Counted from the first letter of the stretch, positions 15,158 through 24,604 are shown. The stretch: 43,741 nt of DNA from Spirochaetales bacterium (GCA_024233785.1 JACKPD010000020.1:1-43741); one strand, 5' to 3'. Made by a program: numbers and translations. The notes: generated from the sequence alone by a model not told the origin.

Positions 15158-16528
15158 TTATTCAGAGGCTGCATCCGCTTTTAATGCTGTCCTGCATTTG
15201 TCCTTATATACCTTTTCCGCCCAGATAAATGTAAAGGCAGCGGCTGACCAGTTTACAATCACAAGGCCCCACCAAACCCCGTCCTGCCTCATGGCAAGGG
15301 CAAAACAGAGGACCGAAAAAACTAAAGCAGGCGCCGCGATCTGCCTGTAAAATCCCATCCACATTATCATTGCGGGCTTTTTCAGTCCCTGAAGCAGCGA
15401 ATTGCTCTGAAAAAGGACAATATAGCTGTAGTAGGTTAAACCCTGTATCAGCAGGTACTTATATCCCATTGATATAACAGCTTCAGATCCGGTAAACGCT
15501 GAAATAATCTTTTTTCCGAAAATAAGGACAGGAGGAAGCATAACCAGCATGATTAAAGCGCCTCCGAAAAGGCTTTTCTTGAATGAATCAATTACCCTGT
15601 CCATCCTGCCGGCCCCGTTATTCTGGCCGACAAGGGAAGCAAGGGCGATATTAAGCCCTGCTGTCGGCACAAGGGCTATCTGCTCGACCCTGACAGCCGC
15701 ACCGTATGCTGCAACTGCCTCGCTTCCGAAAGAAGATACAAAATATGTTATTACAAACGTACCCATGGCCATTGTAAGAAAATTCATTGCGGCCGGGACA
15801 GCCTGCTCAAATATCTCGATTACAATTTTCCTTTCCGGGATGAAATCCTTAAATGATATACCTGAAAAAGCATTTGATTTTTTAGCGATAAATATCATAT
15901 AGATCATGCTCAGCAGCTGTATCAATATTGTCGCAAGCGCAACTCCTGCCTCCTTAAGGCCGAAGGTATACATAAACAGGGGATCCAGGACCAGATTAAG
16001 AAAAAAACCGCCGATTAGAATGTTTCTGTAGGTTCGCGTATTGCCTCTCGCTGTGAGTCCTGCATTTAAAACAGGCACAAGACTGATAACAATAAGCCCT
16101 CCGACAATTACCCTTCCATACCTCATTGCTGATTCAAGAACTTCACCCTTTCCGTTTAAAACCGTAAATAAAGGTTTTAAAAAGATAAAAAATAATATTG
16201 TAAAAAAAACAGATAGAATTACGGTCAGAGAGATTGACTGTGAAAGATAGCGGTTCGAAGTTTTCTCCCTGCCGGCGCCGATTTCATTTGAAATCAGGGC
16301 CCCTGCCCCGCTTGAAAAACCAACACCTAGAGACATTATCAGCATGTACAGGGGAAAATTCAGGGAAAGTCCTGCCAGAGATGCTGTCGAAAGCTGCCCT
16401 GCCCAGAATGTGTCAACCACATTGTACATCGTATTAAAGAAAAACCCGATACTCGCAGGCAGGGCAAGATGAATAAGATGACCTTTTATCGGGCCTGAAG
16501 TTAAATCTGAAGAATAAATTTTTTTCAT
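15158..16528 (-). CDS. MATE-family multidrug/metabolite exporter
   Basis: 456-residue inner-membrane antiporter of the MATE family with about twelve hydrophobic helices in two related halves. Family segments include LALPASIGFFFNTMYNVVDTF at the N-terminus, VGFSSGAGALISNEIGAGR in the first half and its counterpart VGQNNGAGR in the second. Substrates are not predictable; MATE proteins export cationic drugs or metabolites with Na+ or H+ exchange. AAGGTG precedes the ATG. It is a close relative of the protein at 36268-37740. It is divergent from the TetR gene but an operator near that gene would not obviously reach this promoter. Confidence 0.9.
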   Translation of the reverse strand: MKKIYSSDLTSGPIKGHLIHLALPASIGFFFNTMYNVVDTFWAGQLSTASLAGLSLNFPLYMLIMSLGVGFSSGAGALISNEIGAGREKTSNRYLSQSISLTVILSVFFTILFFIFLKPLFTVLNGKGEVLESAMRYGRVIVGGLIVISLVPVLNAGLTARGNTRTYRNILIGGFFLNLVLDPLFMYTFGLKEAGVALATILIQLLSMIYMIFIAKKSNAFSGISFKDFIPERKIVIEIFEQAVPAAMNFLTMAMGTFVITYFVSSFGSEAVAAYGAAVRVEQIALVPTAGLNIALASLVGQNNGAGRMDRVIDSFKKSLFGGALIMLVMLPPVLIFGKKIISAFTGSEAVISMGYKYLLIQGLTYYSYIVLFQSNSLLQGLKKPAMIMWMGFYRQIAAPALVFSVLCFALAMRQDGVWWGLVIVNWSAAAFTFIWAEKVYKDKCRTALKADAASE

Positions 16529-16657
16529 AAAATTAACACCTTAACAGTAAATATACTATTCTCACTATATATATCAATTATTATTCATCATTTCCCTGTT
16601 TATTACCACACAAAGTTTATGGGATTTTAATTAATCATACAAAATAATAAAAACCTC

Positions 16658-16712
16658 TTGACGGAAAAGCTTTTTATTTATATTTTTTGAACAAATGAGC
16701 ATTTTGTTCAAA
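16658..16712 (+). promoter_or_regulatory. TetR-operon promoter and 27-bp dyad operator
   Basis: TTGACG (16658-16663), 17 bases, TATTTT (16681-16686). Directly after the -10 box lies the perfect dyad TTTGAACAAA-N7-TTTGTTCAAA (16686-16712), covering the expected transcription start. Length, symmetry and position fit autoregulation by the TetR protein encoded next. The dyad overlaps an in-frame ATG at 16695, which therefore is not the start codon. Confidence 0.8.
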
Positions 16713-16733
16713 TATTCAAAAAAGGAGGATATT

Positions 16734-17309
16734 TTGTCTGATGTAGAAATGCGAAATGAGTTAATAAATGCCGCGTCGGGGGTTTTTGCTAAATACGGCT
16801 ACAAAAAAACCAACATGGATGACATTGCTGCCGTTTTTGGCAAGGGAAAAACCTTTATTTATTATTATTTCAAAAACAAAGAGGATATTTTTCAGGCTGT
16901 CCTTACTGATGAGGCTGACAAGCTTTTGAAAGCGCTATCTGAAACAGCAGAATCAGAATCACTCCCTGAAAAAAAGCTTAAAAAATTTGTACTGGTATGG
17001 GCAAACACACTCATGGAACTTGACAACTATTATCAGATTATTAAAACCGAATATTTCAGCAATAAAGATTTTTTCAAAACCCTCAGGGAAAAAATTGATG
17101 AAAAGCAGCATGAAATACTCACTTCAATTTTCAGAGAGGGAACAGCATCGGGAAGATTTAAAAAACTTGACCCTGAATGGGTGGCCTCAACCTTTTTTAC
17201 TGCCATGAAAGGATTTGAGCTGCCTCTGCTTAAGAGGAAAAGCTTTGAGGATATAGAAACAAGAATTGATGATCTCTTAAATCTTCTTTTAAACGGGCTG
17301 CTTGCTTAA
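16734..17309 (+). CDS. TetR-family transcriptional regulator
   Basis: 191-residue repressor of the TetR/AcrR family. The N-terminal helix-turn-helix (about residues 8-55) reads INAASGVFAKYGYKKTNMDD, followed by a recognition helix with GKTFIYYYFKNKEDIF, typical of the family. The remainder is a helical ligand-binding domain without recognisable specificity. The TTG at 16734 is taken as start because AAGGAGG (16722-16728) lies 5 bases upstream; an ATG at 16695 would sit inside the operator. It is the first gene of an operon with the exporter 38 bases downstream and most likely controls all four genes. Confidence 0.87.
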   Translation: MSDVEMRNELINAASGVFAKYGYKKTNMDDIAAVFGKGKTFIYYYFKNKEDIFQAVLTDEADKLLKALSETAESESLPEKKLKKFVLVWANTLMELDNYYQIIKTEYFSNKDFFKTLREKIDEKQHEILTSIFREGTASGRFKKLDPEWVASTFFTAMKGFELPLLKRKSFEDIETRIDDLLNLLLNGLLA

Positions 17310-17347
17310 CAGCAGAATATTACATTGGAAAAGGTGGAGGAATACCT

Positions 17348-20002
17348 GTGAACAGAATTTTAAAGCATCCGAAGACAGTAATAACAGTAATACTGCTTCT
17401 AACAGTTTTTCTTGGAATACAGATACCTAAGATAAAGATAAACAACGAGGTTGATATATTTCTTCCGGAAAACCACAAATCAAAAATCGAATACAACAAA
17501 ATGAAGGAAACATTCGGCAGCCAGACAATTATGGATGTTGCGGTAAAGGCAAAAGAAGGGACAATTTTTACGGCAGACAGAATTAACCTAATCAAATCCC
17601 TTACAGAGGAATTTGAAAAAATTGAAAATGTTGAGGACGTTACATCACTCACTAATGCTGATTATATCGAAGGGACAGCAGAAGGGATGACAGTCTCTCC
17701 TATTGCCGATGCCTTTACAGGCAGTGATGAAGAATTAAAAGAAATAAAGCGGAAAGTGACAGACTGGAAAGATATGTATGAACTCAACCTCATATCGGAA
17801 GATCTTAAAGCGACCCAGATCCTTGTTAAAATCAAACTGGGGGTTTTAGCAGACGGGAAAGAAAAAGTTTATCATGAAATGGAAAATATTATAGCGTCAC
17901 ATGACAAAGCTGGCACCGACTTAAGCATTGCGGGAGATCCAGCCGTTATTGTTCTCATTGAAAAGTACATGAAAAGCGATCTCGTAAGGCTTGTTCCTTT
18001 TGTAATAATTGTTGTGCTTATTACTCTTTTTCTCTGCTTCAGGACTACAGGGGGTGTAATTCTGCCGGTAATTACAGTCCTTATAAGTACTTTATGGACA
18101 ATAGGCCTAATGGCCCTTACAGGTGTATATTTTTCCCTTGTATCCACGACACTTCCGGTTGTACTTATTGCGGTGGGAAGCGCATACGGCATTCATCTTG
18201 TAAACGATTACTACAGTGAAATCAGGGCTGCCGGAAAATCCCTGTCCCACGAAGAACACAGCAGGATAGTTGAACAGAGCCTTAACAAGGTGAAAAAACC
18301 TGTGTTCCTTGCAGCTCTGACTACTATTGCAGGATTCGGCTCTCTTGCCACAAGCCCTGTTATACCGCTTAAGCATTTTGCCCTGTTCTCCGGAATCGGG
18401 GTCCTTGCAGCTCTTTTAGTTACTTTAACAATGATTCCCGCACTACTTGTTATGCGCCACAACGCGATGAAACTCAGCAAAATATCGGAAAAATCCATTC
18501 TTGACATAGTTTTCAAAAGCTTGTCGGAATTTATCGAAAAAAGAAAAACAGTTCTGTCTGCAATTGTTTTTATAATACTTGCAGTTTCCTGCATTGGGAT
18601 ATTAAGGATCAATGTAGACAACATACTGATATCCAATTTCAGGGAAAAAGAGGATATCCGGGTAGCAGACAACATGATAAGGGAAAATTTCGGAGGGACA
18701 AAGGTCTTCAGCATTATTGTCAAAGGAAAGGAAAAGGGAGATCTTACAGATCCGGAAATACTCAAGGCAATGGATAACCTTGACACATACCTTGAGACAA
18801 ACTTTGACGAAGTCGGCAAGGTAATATCCTTCTCGGATTTCATTAAAAGAATGAACCGGGTTATGCACTATCCTCAGGAGAAAAACAATGAAGCGGCAAC
18901 CGGTAATACGCCTGATAACGTAACACAGGAAACCGGAGGCTTTGGAAGCTTTTTCAGTACCGCTGATTCAGGTACATCATCATTTTTTGAATCTGCAGAA
19001 ACTGCTGACACAGCCTCATCAATGCCTGAAGTAACATTTGACAATCTTGATGAAAAAATGACTGCCCGCAGTTTCCTTGAAATACTCTCAGGAGCAGCTT
19101 CAGCGTCAGATACTTTAAACCCTGATGCCGACACAGTACTAAGGGAAATTTATAGAAAATACAACTACAGGGGTGAAGATTATAATGAAATACCTTCAGA
19201 TCCTTCACGATATCCTGTTGAAACAAAGGAAGAGCTGAAAAATCTTATCTCACAGTACCTGCTGCTTTATTCAGGTAACCTTGACTCATACTCTGATGAC
19301 GCAATAGAACCTTCACAGGCTTTAATGATCGTGGAGCTTAAAACAATAAATACAGTTCCGGTAAAAAAGATTGCAAAAGCGATAAACAGATATGTCTCTG
19401 AAAATTTTCCTGAAGGATATGAAACAGGCATTGCAGGTATTGCGGATATGGAAAACTCCCTTACCACATTAATTACCGGGTCACAGATATCAAGTCTTGC
19501 AGTCTCTCTGCTTCTGGTATTTATAATAATTGCGATATCGTATAAATCATTTGCCGCAGGATTTTTCGGGGTGATACCTCTGGCCTTTACAATAATAATC
19601 AATTTCGGTGTCATGGGTTTCGCTGGCATCAGGCTTGATATGGTAACAGCTCTAATCGCGTCTATAGCGGTCGGAACAGGGATAGATTATACGATCCATT
19701 TTATGAGTGCCTATAAAAGGGAAAGAAACAAAGAAAGCAGGCTTGAAATTGTTACTGAAAAATCACTCACCTCAACCGGCCGCGGGATATTATTCAATGC
19801 AAGCGCAGTGGCGGCAGGATTTCTTGTACTTTGTCTCTCAAACTTTACAACACTCAGATATATCGGGTTTCTGACAGCACTTACAATGTTTACATCATCA
19901 TTTGCATCGCTTACCGTACTTCCTGTGCTGCTCAATACATTCAAGCCGGCCTTTATGGCAAAAGAAACAGAAAAAAAACTTATTAAAGAATCTAATAACT
20001 GA
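17348..20002 (+). CDS. RND/MMPL-family exporter
   Basis: 884-residue inner-membrane RND-superfamily protein of the MMPL/HpnN-like type. One helix at about 9-25 precedes a periplasmic loop (26-213); five helices (about 214-370) follow with SAYGIHLVNDYY, then a helix near 400, a second large loop (about 420-710) and five helices to residue 870 with the paired motif GTGIDYTIHFMSAY. The Asp residues in the repeated motifs are the likely proton-relay sites. The second loop has a Ser/Thr/Asn/Glu-rich low-complexity insertion at about 505-590. The start is GTG with GGAGGA seven bases upstream. Probable cargo is lipid or a hydrophobic compound, by family and by the LolA-like neighbour. Confidence 0.88.
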   Translation: MNRILKHPKTVITVILLLTVFLGIQIPKIKINNEVDIFLPENHKSKIEYNKMKETFGSQTIMDVAVKAKEGTIFTADRINLIKSLTEEFEKIENVEDVTSLTNADYIEGTAEGMTVSPIADAFTGSDEELKEIKRKVTDWKDMYELNLISEDLKATQILVKIKLGVLADGKEKVYHEMENIIASHDKAGTDLSIAGDPAVIVLIEKYMKSDLVRLVPFVIIVVLITLFLCFRTTGGVILPVITVLISTLWTIGLMALTGVYFSLVSTTLPVVLIAVGSAYGIHLVNDYYSEIRAAGKSLSHEEHSRIVEQSLNKVKKPVFLAALTTIAGFGSLATSPVIPLKHFALFSGIGVLAALLVTLTMIPALLVMRHNAMKLSKISEKSILDIVFKSLSEFIEKRKTVLSAIVFIILAVSCIGILRINVDNILISNFREKEDIRVADNMIRENFGGTKVFSIIVKGKEKGDLTDPEILKAMDNLDTYLETNFDEVGKVISFSDFIKRMNRVMHYPQEKNNEAATGNTPDNVTQETGGFGSFFSTADSGTSSFFESAETADTASSMPEVTFDNLDEKMTARSFLEILSGAASASDTLNPDADTVLREIYRKYNYRGEDYNEIPSDPSRYPVETKEELKNLISQYLLLYSGNLDSYSDDAIEPSQALMIVELKTINTVPVKKIAKAINRYVSENFPEGYETGIAGIADMENSLTTLITGSQISSLAVSLLLVFIIIAISYKSFAAGFFGVIPLAFTIIINFGVMGFAGIRLDMVTALIASIAVGTGIDYTIHFMSAYKRERNKESRLEIVTEKSLTSTGRGILFNASAVAAGFLVLCLSNFTTLRYIGFLTALTMFTSSFASLTVLPVLLNTFKPAFMAKETEKKLIKESNN

Positions 20003-20018
20003 TTAAGGAGAAAATATA

Positions 20019-20813
20019 ATGAACAAGAACGGTTTAATAAAAAGAAATTTTTTTATGGCAGCAGCAGCTCTGTCAGCTTTAATTGCCCCTTCCGCTTTCG
20101 CTATAACAGGAACAGAAATAGCTCAGAATGTTCACGACAGGGACAACGGAGATTCAGTGCATGCCCTGATCCAGATGGACCTTGTTGATAAAAACGGGGG
20201 CATCAATTCAAGAGTGGTTGAGACATGGGGGATGGAAGATGAAAAGGATCTTGACATGATGGTCATGATGTTTCACCAGCCTGCGTCAGTCGCTAATACA
20301 AGATTTCTTGTTGTGGAAAACGAAGGAAGGGACGACGACAAGTGGATATACCTGCCTGCCCTTAAAAAAGTAAGACGGATTGACTCAAGCGAAGGCAGCA
20401 ACTCATTCATGGGAACTGACCTGAGCTATGATGATATGGAAACAAGAAAAGTTGAGGAAGATACTCACGAACTCCTGAAAGAAGAGAAAATCGGCGGTTA
20501 TGAATGTTATGTAGTCAAAGCTGTTTCAATTGATCCTTCAAACTCACAATATTCACAGAGAATAAGCTGGATTGATAAAAACACATGGATTCCTGTAAAA
20601 ATGGAACTTTATGACAAGAAAGGAAATCTTGAAAAAGTTATGACAGCGGAAAAAATTGAAAAGGTACAGAATTACTGGTCCATTCTCCAGACAACAATGA
20701 AAAATGTACAGACAGGACACAGTACGGTTCTTGCAATAAAAAAACTTGTTTACGATGAGAAACTGAACAGAGCGCTTTTTACCACACAGTTCCTTTCAGC
20801 AGGAAGAATATAG
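20019..20813 (+). CDS. LolA-like outer-membrane lipoprotein-sorting protein
   Basis: 264-residue exported protein of the group annotated as outer membrane lipoprotein-sorting proteins, with a fold related to LolA. A signal peptide ends near SAFA (residue 28). The body has EIAQNVHDRDNGDS, the strand pair DMMVMMFHQPASVANTRFLV, then DDKWIYLPALKKVRRI and a FMGTDLSYDDM segment typical of the group. It presumably binds a lipid or acyl group in the periplasm between the exporter encoded upstream and the barrel encoded downstream. The gene lies 16 bases after the exporter gene behind AAGGAG. Confidence 0.85.
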   Translation: MNKNGLIKRNFFMAAAALSALIAPSAFAITGTEIAQNVHDRDNGDSVHALIQMDLVDKNGGINSRVVETWGMEDEKDLDMMVMMFHQPASVANTRFLVVENEGRDDDKWIYLPALKKVRRIDSSEGSNSFMGTDLSYDDMETRKVEEDTHELLKEEKIGGYECYVVKAVSIDPSNSQYSQRISWIDKNTWIPVKMELYDKKGNLEKVMTAEKIEKVQNYWSILQTTMKNVQTGHSTVLAIKKLVYDEKLNRALFTTQFLSAGRI

Positions 20814-20824
20814 GGAGGCAGATA

Positions 20825-22132
20825 ATGAACAGATTTTTTAAATATTCCGGAATAATTTTAACATGCATCCTTGCCTCTTCACTTCAGCTTTACGCACAGG
20901 ATGGATCATTTTTCAGCGAGACAGCAGGTCTGTCAGAGGATAAACCTGCGCTCTCAATAGGGGGAAAAGCAATAAGTCAGGTAAGATATTTTATGGATTA
21001 TGAGGATCCGGAATCTTCAGAAATTGAATCTTTTCCAGAATTGAGACTTGATTTTGATTATGACAATGAAAACTCTTCAATGACAGCAAAACTCATTTTC
21101 AGCCGCGATAAAATATACAGCGGTATTGAGGATATCATAGATGAGGCATATACGACTGTGTATTTCAGCAATTTCAATATTGAAACAGGCTTTATGAAAG
21201 TTGTTTGGGGAAAAGGGGATGAACTGAAGGCTCTCGATATACTTAACCCGATAGACTACACTGACTTTTACAATAAAACTCTTCTTGAAAGAAAAAAAGC
21301 CGCCCTGATGGTAAAGCTTAATAAATATACAGGTTTGAACAGCCTGCTTGAACTTGTATATATTCCCGTCTACACAAGCGTGCAGTTTGACAGCGCAGAA
21401 GACGGAAGGTGGGCGCCTTACAGTGTCAGACAGCTTTCAGCATTTGACGCCGCAGGAGGAACTGTCTCCTATAAAGATACAGATACTTTAGAGTATTCGC
21501 AGGCAGCTGCGAGATTTACAAGCACATTCAACGGCTTTGATTACGGATTCCTTTACAGCTACGGATTTACACCGCTGCCTGCCGCGGCAGTCAAAACACC
21601 GGGCCTGATAGAAGTAAAACCGCAAAGGGCCCACATATTCGGCGCTGAAGCGGCAAAGGTTTTATTCGGCCTTAACACCAGGGCAGAGGCCGGATATTTT
21701 CTTACAGAAGATATTGAAGGGAATGACAGCGATGTAAAGAACAACCTCCTTATCTGGGTCGCGGGCTTTGATAAGGACCTGCCGTTAAGCCAGCTCAACT
21801 TCCTTGCTGAAACCCAGGGAACGTATATACTATCAAACAGCGGTTTAAAATCAGGAGATGTTGATTACAGCGAAAGCGGTGATTATTCACAGAATATAAT
21901 TATACTCCGCCTTAAAGATTCCTGGGCGCATGAGAAAATACAGCCCCAGATATCAGCCACAGTTCATATCGAAGACGGGGATTTTATGTTAAAGCCTTCA
22001 GTAGCTCTTATTCCAAAGGATGATGTTAAATTCGAGTTTCTATGCACACTATTTGAAGGAGATGAGGATACTGTTTTCGGAGTATACGATGACAATGACT
22101 TCATCCAGGCAAAATTCACATTCTCTTTTTAA
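20825..22132 (+). CDS. Predicted outer-membrane beta-barrel of the RND operon
   Basis: 435-residue protein with a signal peptide (about 1-25, ending in LYAQ) and no Cys at the cleavage site. The rest alternates short amphipathic strands with acidic turns and ends in Lys-Phe-Thr-Phe-Ser-Phe, an aromatic C-terminus typical of outer-membrane barrels. The segment TGFMKVVWGKGDELKALDILNPIDY resembles proteins annotated DUF1302 or alginate-export-like that accompany RND/LolA-like pairs in other bacteria. Its role is probably a pore or acceptor in the outer membrane for the same cargo. GGGAGG precedes the start by 6 bases; 11 bases separate it from the LolA-like gene. Confidence 0.75.
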   Translation: MNRFFKYSGIILTCILASSLQLYAQDGSFFSETAGLSEDKPALSIGGKAISQVRYFMDYEDPESSEIESFPELRLDFDYDNENSSMTAKLIFSRDKIYSGIEDIIDEAYTTVYFSNFNIETGFMKVVWGKGDELKALDILNPIDYTDFYNKTLLERKKAALMVKLNKYTGLNSLLELVYIPVYTSVQFDSAEDGRWAPYSVRQLSAFDAAGGTVSYKDTDTLEYSQAAARFTSTFNGFDYGFLYSYGFTPLPAAAVKTPGLIEVKPQRAHIFGAEAAKVLFGLNTRAEAGYFLTEDIEGNDSDVKNNLLIWVAGFDKDLPLSQLNFLAETQGTYILSNSGLKSGDVDYSESGDYSQNIIILRLKDSWAHEKIQPQISATVHIEDGDFMLKPSVALIPKDDVKFEFLCTLFEGDEDTVFGVYDDNDFIQAKFTFSF

Positions 22133-22144
22133 AATATTAAATCA

Positions 22145-22177
22145 GGGAAATGCATCGTGATGATGATTCCCTTTTTT
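22145..22177 (+). terminator. Terminator of the TetR-RND operon
   Basis: GGGAA (22145-22149) pairs with TTCCC (22167-22171), with an inner CATC/GATG stem, followed by TTTTTT from 22172. It lies 12 bases after the last stop codon of the operon. Confidence 0.7.
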
Positions 22178-22191
22178 ATATTATCACTCCG

Positions 22192-22218
22192 GGCAGCCGT
22201 GTCGTTGACAGGGCTGCC
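22192..22218. other. GC-rich hairpin of unknown role
   Basis: GGCAGCC (22192-22198) and GGCTGCC (22212-22218) pair perfectly. Inside, TGTC and GACA pair around a GTT loop after a single G-G mismatch, giving 11 pairs. No T-run follows. It lies between the operon terminator and the next promoter. Confidence 0.4.
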
Positions 22219-22264
22219 GTCTAATTTCAAACACAGGAGCTGAAAAATAAGGCCCTCAATTTAT

Positions 22265-22294
22265 TTGACATTACTTAAGATAAATACATATACT
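22265..22294 (+). promoter_or_regulatory. Promoter of the hybrid histidine kinase gene
   Basis: TTGACA (22265-22270), 18 bases, TATACT (22289-22294). The leader of about 33 bases has no convincing Shine-Dalgarno sequence; the only candidate, AGGA, is 13 bases from the ATG. Confidence 0.5.
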
Positions 22295-22333
22295 TAACTA
22301 ATATTTTTAAAAATACAGGATTCTCCATTATCA

Positions 22334-24592
22334 ATGTTGAAAAAAACAATCCGGGTATTGCTTTCCGGTTACAAAAGGTTTAACAGAATATCCCGGGAGC
22401 TCCGCAAACGCATAAAGAATAAACCTCCGCTGATTTCAAATATTCCAGGTATGGCTTACAGGTGCAGATTTGACCGCGATTGGACAATGGAATATGTTTC
22501 TGATAAATGCTTCGAACTGACAGGCTATCATAAAAATCAGCTTCTCAGAAACAAAGTACTTTCGTACAATGATCTGGTCCTGCCGCAGTACAGGGACCAT
22601 CTGTGGAAAGTATGGGATGATGCGGTACGGAATCACAAACCTGTATATGAGGAATACAGAATTCTCACTGCTGACAATCAGGAAAAATGGGTATGGGAAC
22701 AGGGTATTCCGGTTTACGATTCCAAAGGGAAACTTGAAGGACTTGAAGGGCTTATAATTGATATTACAGACCGGAGAAAGGCTGAATTCAGCAGGGATTC
22801 AGCGTTCCTGAATCTTGAAAAACGAATGAAAGCTCTTGAAAACCCGGTTGGGAATACTGAAAATATCACATTTCTGACTCTATTCAACCTGGATAAAATC
22901 CAGAAACTCCAGGATGAATTTGCAGAGGCTGTCGGAGTCGCTTCAATAATTACATATCCCGATGGGACCCCGATTACAAAGCCCAGCAATTTCTGCAGAC
23001 TTTGTGATATAATCCGCGGCAATGAAAAAGGACTGATAAACTGCCATGTTTCCGACGCGATGATCGGGCGCCATCACCCTGAAGGCCCTGTTATCCAGAA
23101 GTGCCTAAGCGCAGGGCTCTGGGATGCCGGGGCCAGTATAACAGTCGGAGAAAAACATATTGCGAACTGGCTCATAGGCGAGGTAAGGGACGAAAACCAG
23201 GATGCAGAGGAGATAAGGGAATATGCGCGGATTATTGGCGCGGATGAAGATGAGGCAGCAGAAGCCTACAGTAAAACCTATTCAATGCCGATTGAAAAGT
23301 TTAAAAAAATAGCACAGGTACTTTTCACTCTTGCAAACCAGATTTCTGAAATAGCATATCAGAACTGGAATCAGGCAAAATTTATTTCAGACCTTAAAAT
23401 CGCTGAGGACCAGAGGGAAATCGCGCTTGCTGAGAAAGAAAAACTTCAGGCGATGCTTATTCAGTCTCAGAAAATGGAATCAGTTGGAAGACTTGCCGGC
23501 GGAGTTGCGCATGACTTCAACAACATGTTGAGCGTCATATTGGGTCATTCAGAACTCATGCTTGAACAGATTGATTCAAGCCATGTATTTTATATGAACC
23601 TTAAGGAAATAAAGCAGGCCGCAGAAAGATCTGCGGCCCTTACCAGGCAGCTTCTTGCTTTTGCCCGCAAACAAAGTATAGTACCTAAAATTTTAAACCT
23701 TAATAAAACAGTAGAAGGGATGCTCAGCATAATGCAGCGGCTAATTGGAGAAAACATAAAGCTTTCCCTGATACCCGGTGAAAATCTCTGGAATGTCAAA
23801 GCCGATATTTCCCAGATTAATCAGGTACTGACAAATTTATGTGTCAACTCACGTGATGCGATAAACGGCAGCGGGGAAATTACAATAGAAACATCAAATA
23901 CAATACTGGACAGCGCTTTCACAGCTGTTCATCCCGGTTTTTCCGAGGGTGAATATGTCAAGCTGGCGGTAAGTGACAACGGATGCGGTATAAATACTAA
24001 AAACCTTCAAAACCTTTTTGAACCGTTCTATACGACAAAAGAAAGCGGCAAAGGCACCGGTCTGGGGCTTGCGACAGTATACGGCATAGTTAAACAGAAT
24101 AACGGTTTTATTGATGTTTCAAGCAAACCTGGAACTGGAAGCACCTTTACTATTTTTCTGCCCCGTGCTTTTGGAAAAAATGCAGTACCGCAGGAAAATG
24201 AAACGAAAAAAGAAATAAAAAAAGGGATTGAAACAATACTGCTTGTCGAGGATGAAACAGCAATACTTGAAATTACTGCAATAATGCTAAAAAACATGGG
24301 GTACAATGTTATTTCCTCTTCAGCGCCAGATGAAGCCCTGATCCTTGCTGAAAAATATGCGGGAGAGATAAATCTGCTTATAACAGATGTTATTATGCCC
24401 GGTATAAACGGGCGTGATCTTTCGGAAAAAATCCTTGCTTTGTCCCCGGATATGAAATGTCTTTTCATTTCAGGTTATACTGCGGATGTTATTGCCAGTC
24501 AGGGAATTCTGAACGAAGGAATACAATTTATTCAAAAACCATTTTCAATGAATGATCTTTCAAATAAAATCAGGGTTGTTCTTGAATCATAA
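22334..24592 (+). CDS. Hybrid histidine kinase with PAS and PocR domains
   Basis: 752-residue cytosolic sensor kinase; no membrane segment is visible. Domains in order are PAS with its C-terminal cap (about 36-150), PocR ligand-binding domain (about 184-345) with Cys221, Cys224, Cys237 and Cys257, a short coiled segment, HisKA with phospho-acceptor His393 (GGVAHDFNNML), the ATPase domain with Asn-box, DNGCGI, GTGLGLATVYG, and a receiver domain (about 635-752) with phospho-acceptor Asp near 685 (TDVIMPG). PocR domains are linked to sensing small metabolites, and the Cys pattern suggests a redox- or metal-dependent site. No DNA-binding output is present, so signalling must pass to a separate partner not in this window. 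The DUF362 gene follows after 12 bases. Confidence 0.9.
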   Translation: MLKKTIRVLLSGYKRFNRISRELRKRIKNKPPLISNIPGMAYRCRFDRDWTMEYVSDKCFELTGYHKNQLLRNKVLSYNDLVLPQYRDHLWKVWDDAVRNHKPVYEEYRILTADNQEKWVWEQGIPVYDSKGKLEGLEGLIIDITDRRKAEFSRDSAFLNLEKRMKALENPVGNTENITFLTLFNLDKIQKLQDEFAEAVGVASIITYPDGTPITKPSNFCRLCDIIRGNEKGLINCHVSDAMIGRHHPEGPVIQKCLSAGLWDAGASITVGEKHIANWLIGEVRDENQDAEEIREYARIIGADEDEAAEAYSKTYSMPIEKFKKIAQVLFTLANQISEIAYQNWNQAKFISDLKIAEDQREIALAEKEKLQAMLIQSQKMESVGRLAGGVAHDFNNMLSVILGHSELMLEQIDSSHVFYMNLKEIKQAAERSAALTRQLLAFARKQSIVPKILNLNKTVEGMLSIMQRLIGENIKLSLIPGENLWNVKADISQINQVLTNLCVNSRDAINGSGEITIETSNTILDSAFTAVHPGFSEGEYVKLAVSDNGCGINTKNLQNLFEPFYTTKESGKGTGLGLATVYGIVKQNNGFIDVSSKPGTGSTFTIFLPRAFGKNAVPQENETKKEIKKGIETILLVEDETAILEITAIMLKNMGYNVISSSAPDEALILAEKYAGEINLLITDVIMPGINGRDLSEKILALSPDMKCLFISGYTADVIASQGILNEGIQFIQKPFSMNDLSNKIRVVLES

Positions 24593-24604
24593 ACAGGATT
24601 AAAA

